Origin: a virus
IMG/VR virus record: IMGVR_UViG_3300020420_000023
Location: 1-47,858 of that record
Direction: 5' to 3' (one strand)
Length of the DNA: 47,858 nucleotides
Below, one piece after another: positions 8,186-15,441 of this stretch. Position numbers and translations under genes: made by a program. Positions within the stretch are counted from its first letter, which is position 1. Each line of letters starts with the position of its first letter. The notes beneath the pieces were generated by a model. It searched no databases. It was not told where the DNA came from and was given only the letters and a program-made list of their open reading frames with translations.

Positions 8186-9157
8186 TTACTTGTCCCGCAC
8201 CCTTCCTTCAGAATAAGCTAGATCAATTTCTTTTTCTAACTTACGAAACTCTTTATCAGAAAGTCTTCCAATTTCTTGGGCAGTCCAAATCTTTTTGCTA
8301 CTACCTAAATTTTGTTTCCGGGCTTTAGAGAGTGAAGGTTCAACATTTTGTTTTGCCTTTTCTACTAATTCCTTTTTAGAAACAGTTTTGGAAACCAAAC
8401 CTAAATCTTGCTTGTATTTTGATAAAAGAGATATTACATCTTCTGCATCGCCTTCAGTTGCTGCTGATTTCCACATTCTTGATTGTCTGCCAAGCCACAA
8501 ATCGAAATCTTCGCTTTGTGAAACTGACTGATAATCTGGGTGGGCATCTGCAATCTTTGAGAAATGCACTTTATCGGCTTCTTCTTTACGAGCTTTCATA
8601 ACATCTTCTGTCGCCTGAGTTACTTTATGATCCACAGCAGAGATGCGAGCATCTACATATTTTTGAAGAGGTCCTACAATCTCTGGATAGTCTTTGACTA
8701 TCTGAGAAAGATCTACATTGACATCTTCCTTCTGTTTTTCAATCCGAGTCTCAGACTTCATTGCGTCCATTGCCTTGAGTTTATTATCCATCTCAACAAC
8801 TTTTGCTTCGAGTTCTTTCTCTCGTTGGGTAGCTTTGGTCATTCGTGCCTGAGCATTCTTGTACCTTTCTTCCCAATTAGAATCCGATAAACCTTTATCA
8901 GATTTAGCTTCTTCTTCCTGAATCTCTTCTTCTGGCTGATCTATTGCTTCTTCAGTATCCTGAGATTCATCGGGTGAATTTTCTGCTTCTTCAACAATCT
9001 CTTCTGGAGTGTCCTCTACCTCTGCTTCGGGGTTTGCAAGTCCCTTTGCTTCGGGTTCGGATTCCTGTTGAGCTTCTTGCATCTGCTTCTGCAACTCATC
9101 AGCTTCTTTTTCAAGCCTTTCAGCGATCATCTCGCCTCTAGTTTTTTCTCTACTCAT
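8186..9157 (-). CDS. Capsid scaffolding protein (323 aa)
   Basis: Highly charged, almost wholly helical protein. There is an N-terminal coiled coil (MIAERLEKEADELQKQMQEA), an acidic disordered stretch of Glu/Asp/Pro (about 30-90), a long coiled coil (about 95-135) and a basic C-terminal helix near KKIWTAQEIGRLSDKEFRK. Low aromatic content, acidic N-half and basic C-end fit podovirus scaffolds, which bind coat with the C-terminal basic helix and leave or are degraded during maturation. It lies immediately before the major capsid gene. No protease is recognised next to it. Confidence 0.85.
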   Translation of the reverse strand: MSREKTRGEMIAERLEKEADELQKQMQEAQQESEPEAKGLANPEAEVEDTPEEIVEEAENSPDESQDTEEAIDQPEEEIQEEEAKSDKGLSDSNWEERYKNAQARMTKATQREKELEAKVVEMDNKLKAMDAMKSETRIEKQKEDVNVDLSQIVKDYPEIVGPLQKYVDARISAVDHKVTQATEDVMKARKEEADKVHFSKIADAHPDYQSVSQSEDFDLWLGRQSRMWKSAATEGDAEDVISLLSKYKQDLGLVSKTVSKKELVEKAKQNVEPSLSKARKQNLGSSKKIWTAQEIGRLSDKEFRKLEKEIDLAYSEGRVRDK

Positions 9158-9189
9158 TTTCTCGGTCCTTATCTGGGGTGTCGATAAAA

Positions 9190-9459
9190 TTATTTATATA
9201 TGTTAGATGTATCCTTACGGGTACCTAACGATTCGATTACTTTACCAGCAATCTCGTCTAAAGATACTATAAACTTTAAAATGTCGCAACGACCTTGACT
9301 AAAGCGGTAGTCCTCCGTTATTTCCAACTGGTCCCTCTCCATCTGGCGAAGGGACTCCATTTCTTCCATCAGGTCCGACCATTCCTTCGGCATTTTGGAC
9401 TTCAGGGCTCTGACCGCCCTGCTGGCTGGCAGCGATAGCTTGTTGTAGTGCTTGCTCAT
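9190..9459 (-). CDS. Small head-module protein overprinting the portal 3' end (89 aa)
   Basis: Starts inside the portal gene and shares 161 bases with its last codons in another frame, then runs 109 bases beyond it. The start has an excellent GAGGAG seven bases upstream of the ATG at 9459. The protein looks real, not a shadow: an amphipathic helix-rich sequence with LMEEMESLRQMERDQL followed by YRFSQGRCDILKFIVSLDEI, a pattern of small helical proteins found between portal and capsid genes in other phages. Role unknown; by position a portal- or scaffold-associated factor. It is out of frame relative to the portal and ends 32 bases before the scaffold start. Confidence 0.75.
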   Translation of the reverse strand: MSKHYNKLSLPASRAVRALKSKMPKEWSDLMEEMESLRQMERDQLEITEDYRFSQGRCDILKFIVSLDEIAGKVIESLGTRKDTSNIYK

Positions 9460-11308
9460 TCATTAGCTCCTCTTGTGATTTAATTACTTCATCTGGATCA
9501 ATATCTAGGGATTTTGCAATATCAACCAATAGTTTTTCTCTATTGATCATTTGTGCATCCATAGGATTATTAATCAAAGATAAGAATTGTAACAATCTTT
9601 GTGATTGTACTTCTTTTTGTATTAGGGCTGTGGAACCTCTTGCAACAATCCTCATATCTGACTTGACCATTTCATCATCATTCCATGTCATGTTCCAGTC
9701 ATACAAAGATCGTATCATTGGTTTGGTTAAATAATCGTCAATATTTTTAATGACAGATTTTAAAACTATGTTTGCGTTGGACATCAATATTGATATACCA
9801 GTTGCTGTTCTGTTTAATGAACTCTGTGTTTGTCCGTGTGTATATGAGGGTAATGCTGTAGTCTCGTCAGCAAATCTTCTAAACAACTCTATTACTGATA
9901 CAAGTGCAGGAGAGTTTGATTGTGGTTGATAGAATCGAACCATAGGTTGGTTCCCATCTCCCCCCTCTCGCAAGAACACTCTCCAAGGATATAGTTCCGT
10001 TGGATCTTCACCTGAAGCCATAATATCTGTATTGACCTCAACCATAGGACCTGAAGATAAAGCTACATTATCAAGATATATTCTTGTTGCTGCATTCATA
10101 GTGTTTTGTGAATCACGCATCATTCGTGGAACACCTGTTCCCCAAAAGGCATGAGGATTTTTTTCATATGGGAAAATAAAATATGGAATGATTCCACCGG
10201 GTAGTGGATTAAGTTGTGCTTTTATAACTTTGTTATCTGTAAACCAAATGTTCGCTTGATATTCTTGAGTAAGATCATCATCATCATCAAACTCAACTCC
10301 AGCATCTAAAAGGTCATATCCATTGATAGAACCCCAAAATTCTATTATTTCAAACTTATGTGTTTTTGTTTCATAATCATTTATGTTTGCAATTTCTCTT
10401 CTATCTTTTTCGTGTTGTTCTTCGTAGTGATTTCCATCTGGATACTCTTCTACACATAAGTCAATTAAATCATTGTTGAAGCCAGGATAGTCTTTAAGAT
10501 CAACAAAGTCTTGTCTTGATATAATATGTCTTCTAAAAATGTTACGCATATCGTCAATAGAAGTAGCGTATGGATCAGGATACAAATCAAATATTGAAAC
10601 GGCTTCCATTTCGGGAGATGGGCTTTCTTCATAAACAAGGTTAAATCCTTCATCTGTTTTTATCCATTTGTGATCTTTGTCTATTCTTAAGGTACCAGTT
10701 TTCATAGCACCTGTCCCAAAAATTACCTGTTCCATGATGGCATCTTTCATCTTGCCTTCAAGGTTACTTTCTATTGCCTGATCAAGAATCGCCTCTTCCA
10801 TGTTATCAACACGCATTTCTGTTTCTTTTTCTAGCTCGTCTTTAAGTTCAGCAAAACGGGCTGCGATTAAATTATTTACTAATCCGGGATCTATAACTTC
10901 AGCAGCTTGCATAATCTCTAATGCAGCTTTCTCTGTAAGCTCTTGTTCAACTATTGGTTGTTTTGCAATGGGAGTGGCACTTATTGAAAAAAATTTTTGC
11001 CCCGGTTGGAAAAGTAAATCAGTAATTCTTGAGTAAGCAGCTAGAACTTTAGTTCTTGTAAGACCAACATAGACTTGAGATCTCTCTCCTTTTTCTTGAA
11101 TCTTAGCTATTACTTCAGGATCATATTGACCCATAAATGCTCTGAGGTCTTCAATCCAATCATCTTCAACATCGTTTCTTGAATCTTTGTACTCGGCAAA
11201 TTTTGTTTTGAGCATAGAGCCCAAGTTGTCAAGTTGTTGTTCCTCTTCTTCAGAAGGGTCTGCTCCCGCGGGAATACCTTCTGGTCCTAAGTCTTTGTCT
11301 ATTTCCAT
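9299..11308 (-). CDS. Portal protein (669 aa)
   Basis: Twelve-fold portal (head-tail connector) through which DNA is packaged. An acidic N-terminus leads to DDWIEDLRAFMGQYDPEV, then GLTRTKVLAAYSRITDLLF and a clip/wing-like region. Further on are WGTGVPRMMRDSQNTMNAA and a stem-helix-like region near the C-terminal third (SVIKNIDDYLTKPMIRSLYD). The last 40 residues are a Gln/Gly/Pro-rich tail that coincides with the overprinted gene. The size fits large podovirus portals of the SAR116-phage kind. It starts one base after the TerL stop, and ATG is the first codon. The call rests on sequence pattern plus its place between TerL and scaffold. Confidence 0.92.
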   Translation of the reverse strand: MEIDKDLGPEGIPAGADPSEEEEQQLDNLGSMLKTKFAEYKDSRNDVEDDWIEDLRAFMGQYDPEVIAKIQEKGERSQVYVGLTRTKVLAAYSRITDLLFQPGQKFFSISATPIAKQPIVEQELTEKAALEIMQAAEVIDPGLVNNLIAARFAELKDELEKETEMRVDNMEEAILDQAIESNLEGKMKDAIMEQVIFGTGAMKTGTLRIDKDHKWIKTDEGFNLVYEESPSPEMEAVSIFDLYPDPYATSIDDMRNIFRRHIISRQDFVDLKDYPGFNNDLIDLCVEEYPDGNHYEEQHEKDRREIANINDYETKTHKFEIIEFWGSINGYDLLDAGVEFDDDDDLTQEYQANIWFTDNKVIKAQLNPLPGGIIPYFIFPYEKNPHAFWGTGVPRMMRDSQNTMNAATRIYLDNVALSSGPMVEVNTDIMASGEDPTELYPWRVFLREGGDGNQPMVRFYQPQSNSPALVSVIELFRRFADETTALPSYTHGQTQSSLNRTATGISILMSNANIVLKSVIKNIDDYLTKPMIRSLYDWNMTWNDDEMVKSDMRIVARGSTALIQKEVQSQRLLQFLSLINNPMDAQMINREKLLVDIAKSLDIDPDEVIKSQEELMNEQALQQAIAASQQGGQSPEVQNAEGMVGPDGRNGVPSPDGEGPVGNNGGLPL

Positions 11309-12889
11309 TTAAAAAAACTGCCTTTTTGTTTGTTTATATATTTGTCTATGTTTTCTCGGCATACTGTTAAGCCCAAACAAAGCAATAGCGTATGCCATTA
11401 TTCTATCATCAAAACACCCTGATTGGGCATTTGTGATTCCTCTTGCATCAATAACATAGGTTCTCATCTCATTTATGAGATCTTCATCTACTATGCCAGA
11501 CTCTCCTTGGCGTAATAAATGTACTAAGTTATCAATAATTAAAGGTTTTGTCTTGCTTGTAGTCAAAAAACCTGCTCTACGAGTTAGCTTATCAACATAA
11601 GCATCATCAACAGTTTGTTCAACATAAAGGTTTGGGTAGCCAAGTTCTTGTATTTTTCTGATGGTTGTGAGTCCGTGATTGTTTCTTTCAATCAATGTCC
11701 AAGCTTTTTTGTAATACATTCCAACTGTGCCAACGATGTAGGCGAGCTCGAACGGGTCAACATGACCAGTCCATGTAGCAACTTGATTGCCGAAGTGATC
11801 CAACACTTGAATGCATGAGTAGTCCCCATGCTCTAACCCTTCAGAAACATCAACACCCATGCAATATCTTAGAGAATCCTTTGGATTCTCGAAAATTTTT
11901 AGTAGCCCTTTTTCATGTGGTACTAAATCAGATTCTCTTACATCGTACCTCGAAGTCGGGGTATAGCACTCAACAGCTGCTTGATCTATGTATTTTGGTT
12001 CTACAAATAATCTACCTGTTGTCAAAAATGCCTCTTGCGGGGTAGAGGGATATTCTTGGCGGAACAAATCCTCGCCACCGAGCTCTTGAATTTTTAATCG
12101 CCTAAACATTATTTGTTCATCTGTAAGATCATACATATCACGAATGTCCTCTTCTTCACGCTCCAACTCAAAGTATTCATTAGTTGCCCTGGCGTATTCG
12201 GGCATCATGAACCACGGGATAAAGCACACTTGCCATTCACCCTCTCCACGAAGTGCTCTCATACAAGCATCATAGAACCACCCCCCTGCTCCGTTTGCAG
12301 TAGATTCAAGCAGTATCTCTGAGTTGTCTTCTGGAACTGTTTGCAACAAACCCGGAATAATGTCTGCGTTTGGATAAAAGGCAACCTCAGATCCATGTAA
12401 ATAATTAGTAGTCCATCCACGCCCCACTTCCCCGGTTCGAGCAGTTGCGATTCTCCACCTTGATCCGTGTGTAAAAGCCATTGAGTTTGTGGTGGACTCT
12501 TTTAATTCTGGAGTTACCATCGGATGTGGCAAGTTATCGTAGAAATTTTTTACCATGTTAAATATAGATTTGGTAGATTCATTAAGATGGGATACGACAA
12601 CGGCATTTAGATTTTGATTGGTTGCCGTCTTCCAAAATCCCCTAGCCTGACAATAGGTTGAAATACCTGTTTGACGAGACTTTAAGATGAGCATTCTCGC
12701 CCTGTTATGATGAGAAAATTGCTCGTTGATCATATGATCTAATTTTGCTTGTGCAGAATTAAAATCAAGGGTGATTAACTTACCTTGTTTGTCCACAATT
12801 TTAAGACAATGTTTGGCATAAACTGCAAGATTGGTTTTGAAGGTTTTTATAATTTTTTGATTTTGGTTTTTTTGATTTTCAGATTCCAA
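11309..12889 (-). CDS. terL: Terminase large subunit (526 aa)
   Basis: DNA-packaging motor with ATPase and nuclease domains. ATPase: Walker-A-like SRQTGIST at 71-78, Walker-B-like LHGSEVAFY near 164-172, coupling motif ESTANG at 195-200. Nuclease (RNase H-like): GVDVSEG with Asp347, IERNNHG with Glu401, and FDDRIMAYAIAL with Asp494/495, the three metal-binding acids. The start appears to be TTG at 12889, because an in-frame ATG does not occur until residue 53 and a run AGGGGGGG lies upstream at suitable distance; a nearby ATG is out of frame. Small terminase precedes it, portal follows. The two dyads upstream are annotated separately. Confidence 0.95.
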   Translation of the reverse strand: MESENQKNQNQKIIKTFKTNLAVYAKHCLKIVDKQGKLITLDFNSAQAKLDHMINEQFSHHNRARMLILKSRQTGISTYCQARGFWKTATNQNLNAVVVSHLNESTKSIFNMVKNFYDNLPHPMVTPELKESTTNSMAFTHGSRWRIATARTGEVGRGWTTNYLHGSEVAFYPNADIIPGLLQTVPEDNSEILLESTANGAGGWFYDACMRALRGEGEWQVCFIPWFMMPEYARATNEYFELEREEEDIRDMYDLTDEQIMFRRLKIQELGGEDLFRQEYPSTPQEAFLTTGRLFVEPKYIDQAAVECYTPTSRYDVRESDLVPHEKGLLKIFENPKDSLRYCMGVDVSEGLEHGDYSCIQVLDHFGNQVATWTGHVDPFELAYIVGTVGMYYKKAWTLIERNNHGLTTIRKIQELGYPNLYVEQTVDDAYVDKLTRRAGFLTTSKTKPLIIDNLVHLLRQGESGIVDEDLINEMRTYVIDARGITNAQSGCFDDRIMAYAIALFGLNSMPRKHRQIYKQTKRQFF

Positions 12890-12907
12890 GAAACCATCCC
12901 CCCCTAG

Positions 12908-12938
12908 ATAGATATATTATCTATATATGTGTATATAG
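12908..12938. repeat. Two adjacent perfect dyads upstream of TerL
   Basis: Bases 12908-12924 form a perfect 7-bp inverted repeat (ATAGATA/TATCTAT) around a 3-base centre. Bases 12921-12938 form a second one (CTATATA/TATATAG) around TGTG, sharing the CTAT. They lie in the 157-base gap between the two terminase genes. They could be operators, or stem-loops controlling TerL translation. No binding protein is identified. Confidence 0.5.
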
Positions 12939-13046
12939 TGCCGTACCCACCACTCTCCCCCATGTGATTCGTGTCGCAAAATGTCTTTTTTTTACTGTAT
13001 TTCAAGGGATCTTTTTATAAAACAAGCTTTTTCAAGTATCACTTAA

Positions 13047-13454
13047 TTAATGTGATTCTTTTTTTATGAAGTCTAAAGAATCAAACCAATCATTTTCGTT
13101 CATATTAACTTCTAATTTCTGCTTATCGTCTATCATGCCATAGTATTTCATAAGAAGCTCTAAAGCCTTGAGCCTTGACCCACCTGTATGACCTGAGACC
13201 TTACCTAGTGCCTCATCTTTGAGCTGTTCTATAAGCTCATCATGGTCTTTTAAGTTCCTTTCTTTGCTTTCTTTAAGTTCAAATGCAAGCATTTTCTGAA
13301 CTTCATCATCTTTCATGAATCGATAGCCTTGATTATAAGCAGATTTCTCAGAGTATCCGCACCGCTTTGCTGATTCAGTTGCGTTCTTTGTTGCTAAATA
13401 ATGCATTACAAACTCTGCCTTCCTTTGTGAAAGTGTCTTGTCTTTAATTGTCAT
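13047..13454 (-). CDS. terS: Terminase small subunit (135 aa)
   Basis: Predicted DNA-recognition subunit of the packaging motor. The region after the start (LSQRKAEFVMHYLATKNATE then SAKRCGYSEKSAYNQGYRFM) is the helix-turn-helix of the terminase_2-type family, in which the signature is x-x-F-x-x-x-Y-L-x-x-x-N-A-x-x-A-A-x-x-x-G-Y-S. A long helical part (FELKESKERNLKDHDELIE) fits oligomerisation. I prefer the ATG at 13454, preceded by AAGGAGC, over an upstream start at 13550 that would add 32 basic residues of poor quality. It lies 157 bases before TerL in the same direction. Confidence 0.85.
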   Translation of the reverse strand: MTIKDKTLSQRKAEFVMHYLATKNATESAKRCGYSEKSAYNQGYRFMKDDEVQKMLAFELKESKERNLKDHDELIEQLKDEALGKVSGHTGGSRLKALELLMKYYGMIDDKQKLEVNMNENDWFDSLDFIKKESH

Positions 13455-13660
13455 GATCTTTTTATGCTCCTTTATATGGGTAACTATATTATATGCGTTA
13501 TGTTTGCCCTTGTGTAGTTTGGCTTTTTGTCTGTTTTCTTTCTCCCCCAAAAAATCGTGGTCAACAATTTAGCTGCTATCACATATATATAGAAAAACTT
13601 GCAAATTAATTAAATATATTTAATAATGTAATCATTGTTTACATATATAGGAGGTTTACC
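13455..13660. promoter_or_regulatory. Divergent control region between terminase and early plus-strand operon
   Basis: This gap lies between the preferred terS start on the minus strand and the first plus-strand gene. Bases 13610-13623 (TTAAATATATTTAA) are a perfect 14-base palindrome, a possible operator. The plus-strand start is preceded by AGGAGG and by TTGTTTACA, a leader similar to that of the second plus-strand operon at 27 kb. A TTGCAA at 13599 could serve as a -35 for the plus strand, but the matching -10 is poor. A usable promoter is likely but not pinned down. Confidence 0.4.
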
Positions 13661-14134
13661 ATGTCAACAAGAAGTGAAATTGCCGTTGAATATTCCGACG
13701 GATCTATTAAATCGATTTACTGTCATTCTGACGGTTATCTATCTTATAACGGAGTAATACTCAATGAGAATTACGACACACTAAAACTAGCAAACTCAAT
13801 CATTGAACAAGGAGATTGCTCAATTCTAAAACAAACCATTGATGAAAGTCGTTTTTATAACACTTGGAGAAATGAAAACACAAAAGCAAAAACATTCAGA
13901 AATGAATATGCTTTTATGAAACATTTCGCAAATGATATTTTTGCTGAGTATATTTATTTATTCAAGAATGGAAAATGGCTTGTTTCTTCTTTGGAGTTTC
14001 TTGATAACCCAAATGATAATTATACTCATTGCATTGGTTATCATACTAAATTCTTAATTTTAGAAGAGGCTCTTAAAGTTAGGCTTGGGAGAGATATGAA
14101 AGCTTATGACTTCAATCAAGAGGTTCTATCATGA
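13661..14134 (+). CDS. Conserved phage protein of the YCHxDGY type (157 aa)
   Basis: First gene of the early operon. The N-terminus (MSTRSEIAVEYSDGSIKSIY then CHSDGYLSYNGVIL) matches a family of small phage proteins that begin MxTRSxI and carry YCHxDGY. I know no function for them. The remainder is mixed alpha/beta with an aromatic-rich centre (EYAFMKHFANDIFAEYIYLF). It has a textbook AGGAGG before the ATG, and its stop overlaps the next start (ATGA). The position suggests an early host-takeover role; that is inference. Confidence 0.65.
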   Translation: MSTRSEIAVEYSDGSIKSIYCHSDGYLSYNGVILNENYDTLKLANSIIEQGDCSILKQTIDESRFYNTWRNENTKAKTFRNEYAFMKHFANDIFAEYIYLFKNGKWLVSSLEFLDNPNDNYTHCIGYHTKFLILEEALKVRLGRDMKAYDFNQEVLS

Positions 14135-14301
14135 AGAATTGGAGTATATGTATCAAAAGGCAAGGCGACTTCTTGGAGTTGTCTTGCATTCATAAAGGCT
14201 TAAAGGTTAGCAAGGTTTATAACGGCTACACTTTAGGAGAAGCAACAATATTATTTAAAGAATACTTAGAGGAGGGATTCAATGGACTTACCACTAACTA
14301 G
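14131..14301 (+). CDS. Small hypothetical protein (56 aa)
   Basis: Unrecognised 56-residue reading frame coupled to the gene before it by an ATGA overlap. It begins MKNWSICIKRQGDFLELSCI and ends with KEYLEEGFNGLTTN, with no hydrophobic segment long enough to span a membrane. The next gene starts within its last codons, behind a GAGGAGG that lies in its coding sequence. Confidence 0.55.
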   Translation: MKNWSICIKRQGDFLELSCIHKGLKVSKVYNGYTLGEATILFKEYLEEGFNGLTTN

Positions 14302-14458
14302 CGATCAAACAGATGTAGTTCAATATTCTTTACTATTTCTTAAGAAAAACTTTGCCAAGGTTGAGAAAGGCAACAAGCTTTCAGATAGAGATATTAAAGA
14401 TATTGATTCTGTTCTTACTTTTATTAAATCAACTAATGGCTATGAGCCTAAACTTTAG
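14282..14458 (+). CDS. Small hypothetical protein upstream of hammerhead 1 (58 aa)
   Basis: Unrecognised. It begins MDLPLTSDQTDVVQYSLLFL, mainly helical, soluble and charged, and ends YEPKL. It has a strong ribosome binding site (GAGGAGG six bases before the ATG), so the frame is probably real. Its stop codon TAG (14456-14458) is part of stem I of hammerhead ribozyme 1, so ribosomes finishing this gene would melt the ribozyme. Confidence 0.6.
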   Translation: MDLPLTSDQTDVVQYSLLFLKKNFAKVEKGNKLSDRDIKDIDSVLTFIKSTNGYEPKL

Positions 14459-14536
14459 GACTACTGAGGAGCAATGATTTTGCGAAACTTCTTCTTTTCC
14501 CCCAAAAAGGGCATGAGAAGAAGTCTAGTTCATAAA
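14454..14536 (+). ncRNA. Type-I hammerhead ribozyme 1
   Basis: The conserved core is complete: CTGAGGA (14464-14470), stem II GCAA/TTGC with a 5-base loop (14471-14483), GAAA (14484-14487), stem III of 8 Watson-Crick pairs (14488-14495 with 14516-14523) closed by a C-rich/A-rich loop, then T-C (14524-14525) as the UH before the cleavage site. Stem I pairs GGACTA (14458-14463) with TAGTTC (14526-14531). It continues with 4 more pairs (14454-14457 with 14533-14536) around one bulged A. Both II and III are closed, I is open, hence type I. Predicted cut is between 14525 and 14526. The outer stem III and stem I differ in sequence from ribozyme 2 but keep pairing. Confidence 0.92.
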
Positions 14537-14554
14537 ACAATAAGGAGTGAAAAT

Positions 14555-14698
14555 ATGAATAAACTTAAAAATGAATGGAATCTATTTAAACAAGACTTTT
14601 CAAGAATGAGCAACGAAAGTCTTTTATTTAGAATTAATTGGTATGTATTAAAGCCTTTGGCTTTGGTGCTTGTGATTGTTGCTCTAATTATTTTATAA
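14555..14698 (+). CDS. Small single-pass membrane protein (47 aa)
   Basis: The ATG at 14555 is preceded by AATAAGGAGTGAAAAT, a good ribosome binding site. A longer upstream reading would run through the ribozyme and is rejected. The N-terminal half is soluble and charged (KLKNEWNLFKQDFSRMSNES); the C-terminal end (LKPLALVLVIVALIIL) is one predicted transmembrane helix. It is the first gene of the RNA that the two hammerheads would release. Unknown function; small membrane peptides of this kind are often early host-interaction proteins in phages. Confidence 0.65.
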   Translation: MNKLKNEWNLFKQDFSRMSNESLLFRINWYVLKPLALVLVIVALIIL

Positions 14699-14709
14699 GG
14701 AGAATAAAT

Positions 14710-15156
14710 ATGAAAATGAATAAAGAAACTATTCGTATGCTTAGAGAAGAATTAAAGGTAATTTTAGAAGAGCCTTTGAAAAATCATGGTATGAAGTTTG
14801 ATCTCGGAAATGCTTCATATGATGATGATTCTGTTAAGTTTCAATTTGTTGTGGCTTTTGAGAATGCTCTGACAAAAGAGCAGAAAGCACTCCAATATGA
14901 ATTAGAATACAGAAAAACTTCTCATTGCATAAGTCTTGACCCAAACAAGATAGCAAAAATAAATGGCAAAAACTTTACACTTTGGGGCTTTAAACCTAGA
15001 GCAAGGAAAAAGCCTTTTATCATTATGTGTCTTGATACGAATGAAAGACATATATGCTCTGAAGAAGTTGCTGAGAAATTCTTTGGAGAGGTTTTTGGAG
15101 GCTCTAAGACTGTGCAAGAGACAATAATTGTCAATGGAGAGGCTCAGAGAACTTAG
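14710..15156 (+). CDS. Conserved phage protein of unknown function (148 aa)
   Basis: The ATG at 14710 is preceded by AAGGAG. Soluble alpha/beta protein with an N-terminal helix (ETIRMLREELKVILEEPL). It contains VKFQFVVAF, then a basic strand region (LWGFKPRARKKPFIIM) and C-terminal helix (EEVAEKFFGEVFGG). I associate this general pattern with widespread small phage proteins of unknown role but do not recognise a domain. Its TAG stop (15154-15156) is embedded in stem I of hammerhead 2. It is the second gene of the predicted 696-nt released RNA. Confidence 0.65.
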   Translation: MKMNKETIRMLREELKVILEEPLKNHGMKFDLGNASYDDDSVKFQFVVAFENALTKEQKALQYELEYRKTSHCISLDPNKIAKINGKNFTLWGFKPRARKKPFIIMCLDTNERHICSEEVAEKFFGEVFGGSKTVQETIIVNGEAQRT

Positions 15157-15231
15157 TGTTACTGACGAGGGCTTATTGTCCGAAATTCTCTCTTTCCCCC
15201 CAAAAGGGCTAGGAGAGAATCTAACACATAA
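15153..15231 (+). ncRNA. Type-I hammerhead ribozyme 2
   Basis: The core CTGACGA (15162-15168), stem II GGGC/GTCC with loop TTATT (15169-15181), GAAA (15182-15185) and stem III of 7 pairs (15186-15192 with 15213-15219) are all present. The UH T-C is at 15220-15221, giving an AUC cleavage triplet. Stem I is GTGTTA (15156-15161) with TAACAC (15222-15227), six perfect pairs. Three more pairs (15153-15155 with 15229-15231) follow a single bulged A, exactly as in ribozyme 1. Stems I, II and III all differ in sequence from ribozyme 1 with pairing kept, which is covariation within one genome. Predicted cut is between 15221 and 15222. Confidence 0.92.
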
Positions 15232-15243
15232 TAAGGAGTGATT

Positions 15244-15441
15244 ATGAGATTATTTACAGAAGCAGAAATATTTGAGACTGTTTGCCTTGTGATCGGAGAT
15301 GACGGCTTTAGAGCCAAAGAAACGATTCGATTGTTAAATTCAGACAGAAAAGAATATGGAATATTAAGAAATGAAGAGTATGCAAAAGATAGAAAAGATT
15401 TTGCAAAACTTATCAAAGAAATTCATGGAGAAAAATTATGA
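15244..15441 (+). CDS. Small hypothetical protein downstream of hammerhead 2 (65 aa)
   Basis: Starts at the ATG at 15244 behind AAGGAGTGATT. After the predicted cleavage at 15221/15222 its message would have a 22-nt leader. The 65-residue product is charged and helical (MRLFTEAEIFETVCLVIGDD at the start, EEYAKDRKDFAKLIKEIHGE near the end). No domain recognised. Its stop overlaps the next start (ATGA-type). Confidence 0.6.
   Translation: MRLFTEAEIFETVCLVIGDDGFRAKETIRLLNSDRKEYGILRNEEYAKDRKDFAKLIKEIHGEKL

Noticed and set aside
14474-14554. Reading frame upstream of the 47-aa membrane protein
   Set aside because: It runs through hammerhead 1, and the good ribosome binding site lies at the ATG at 14555.
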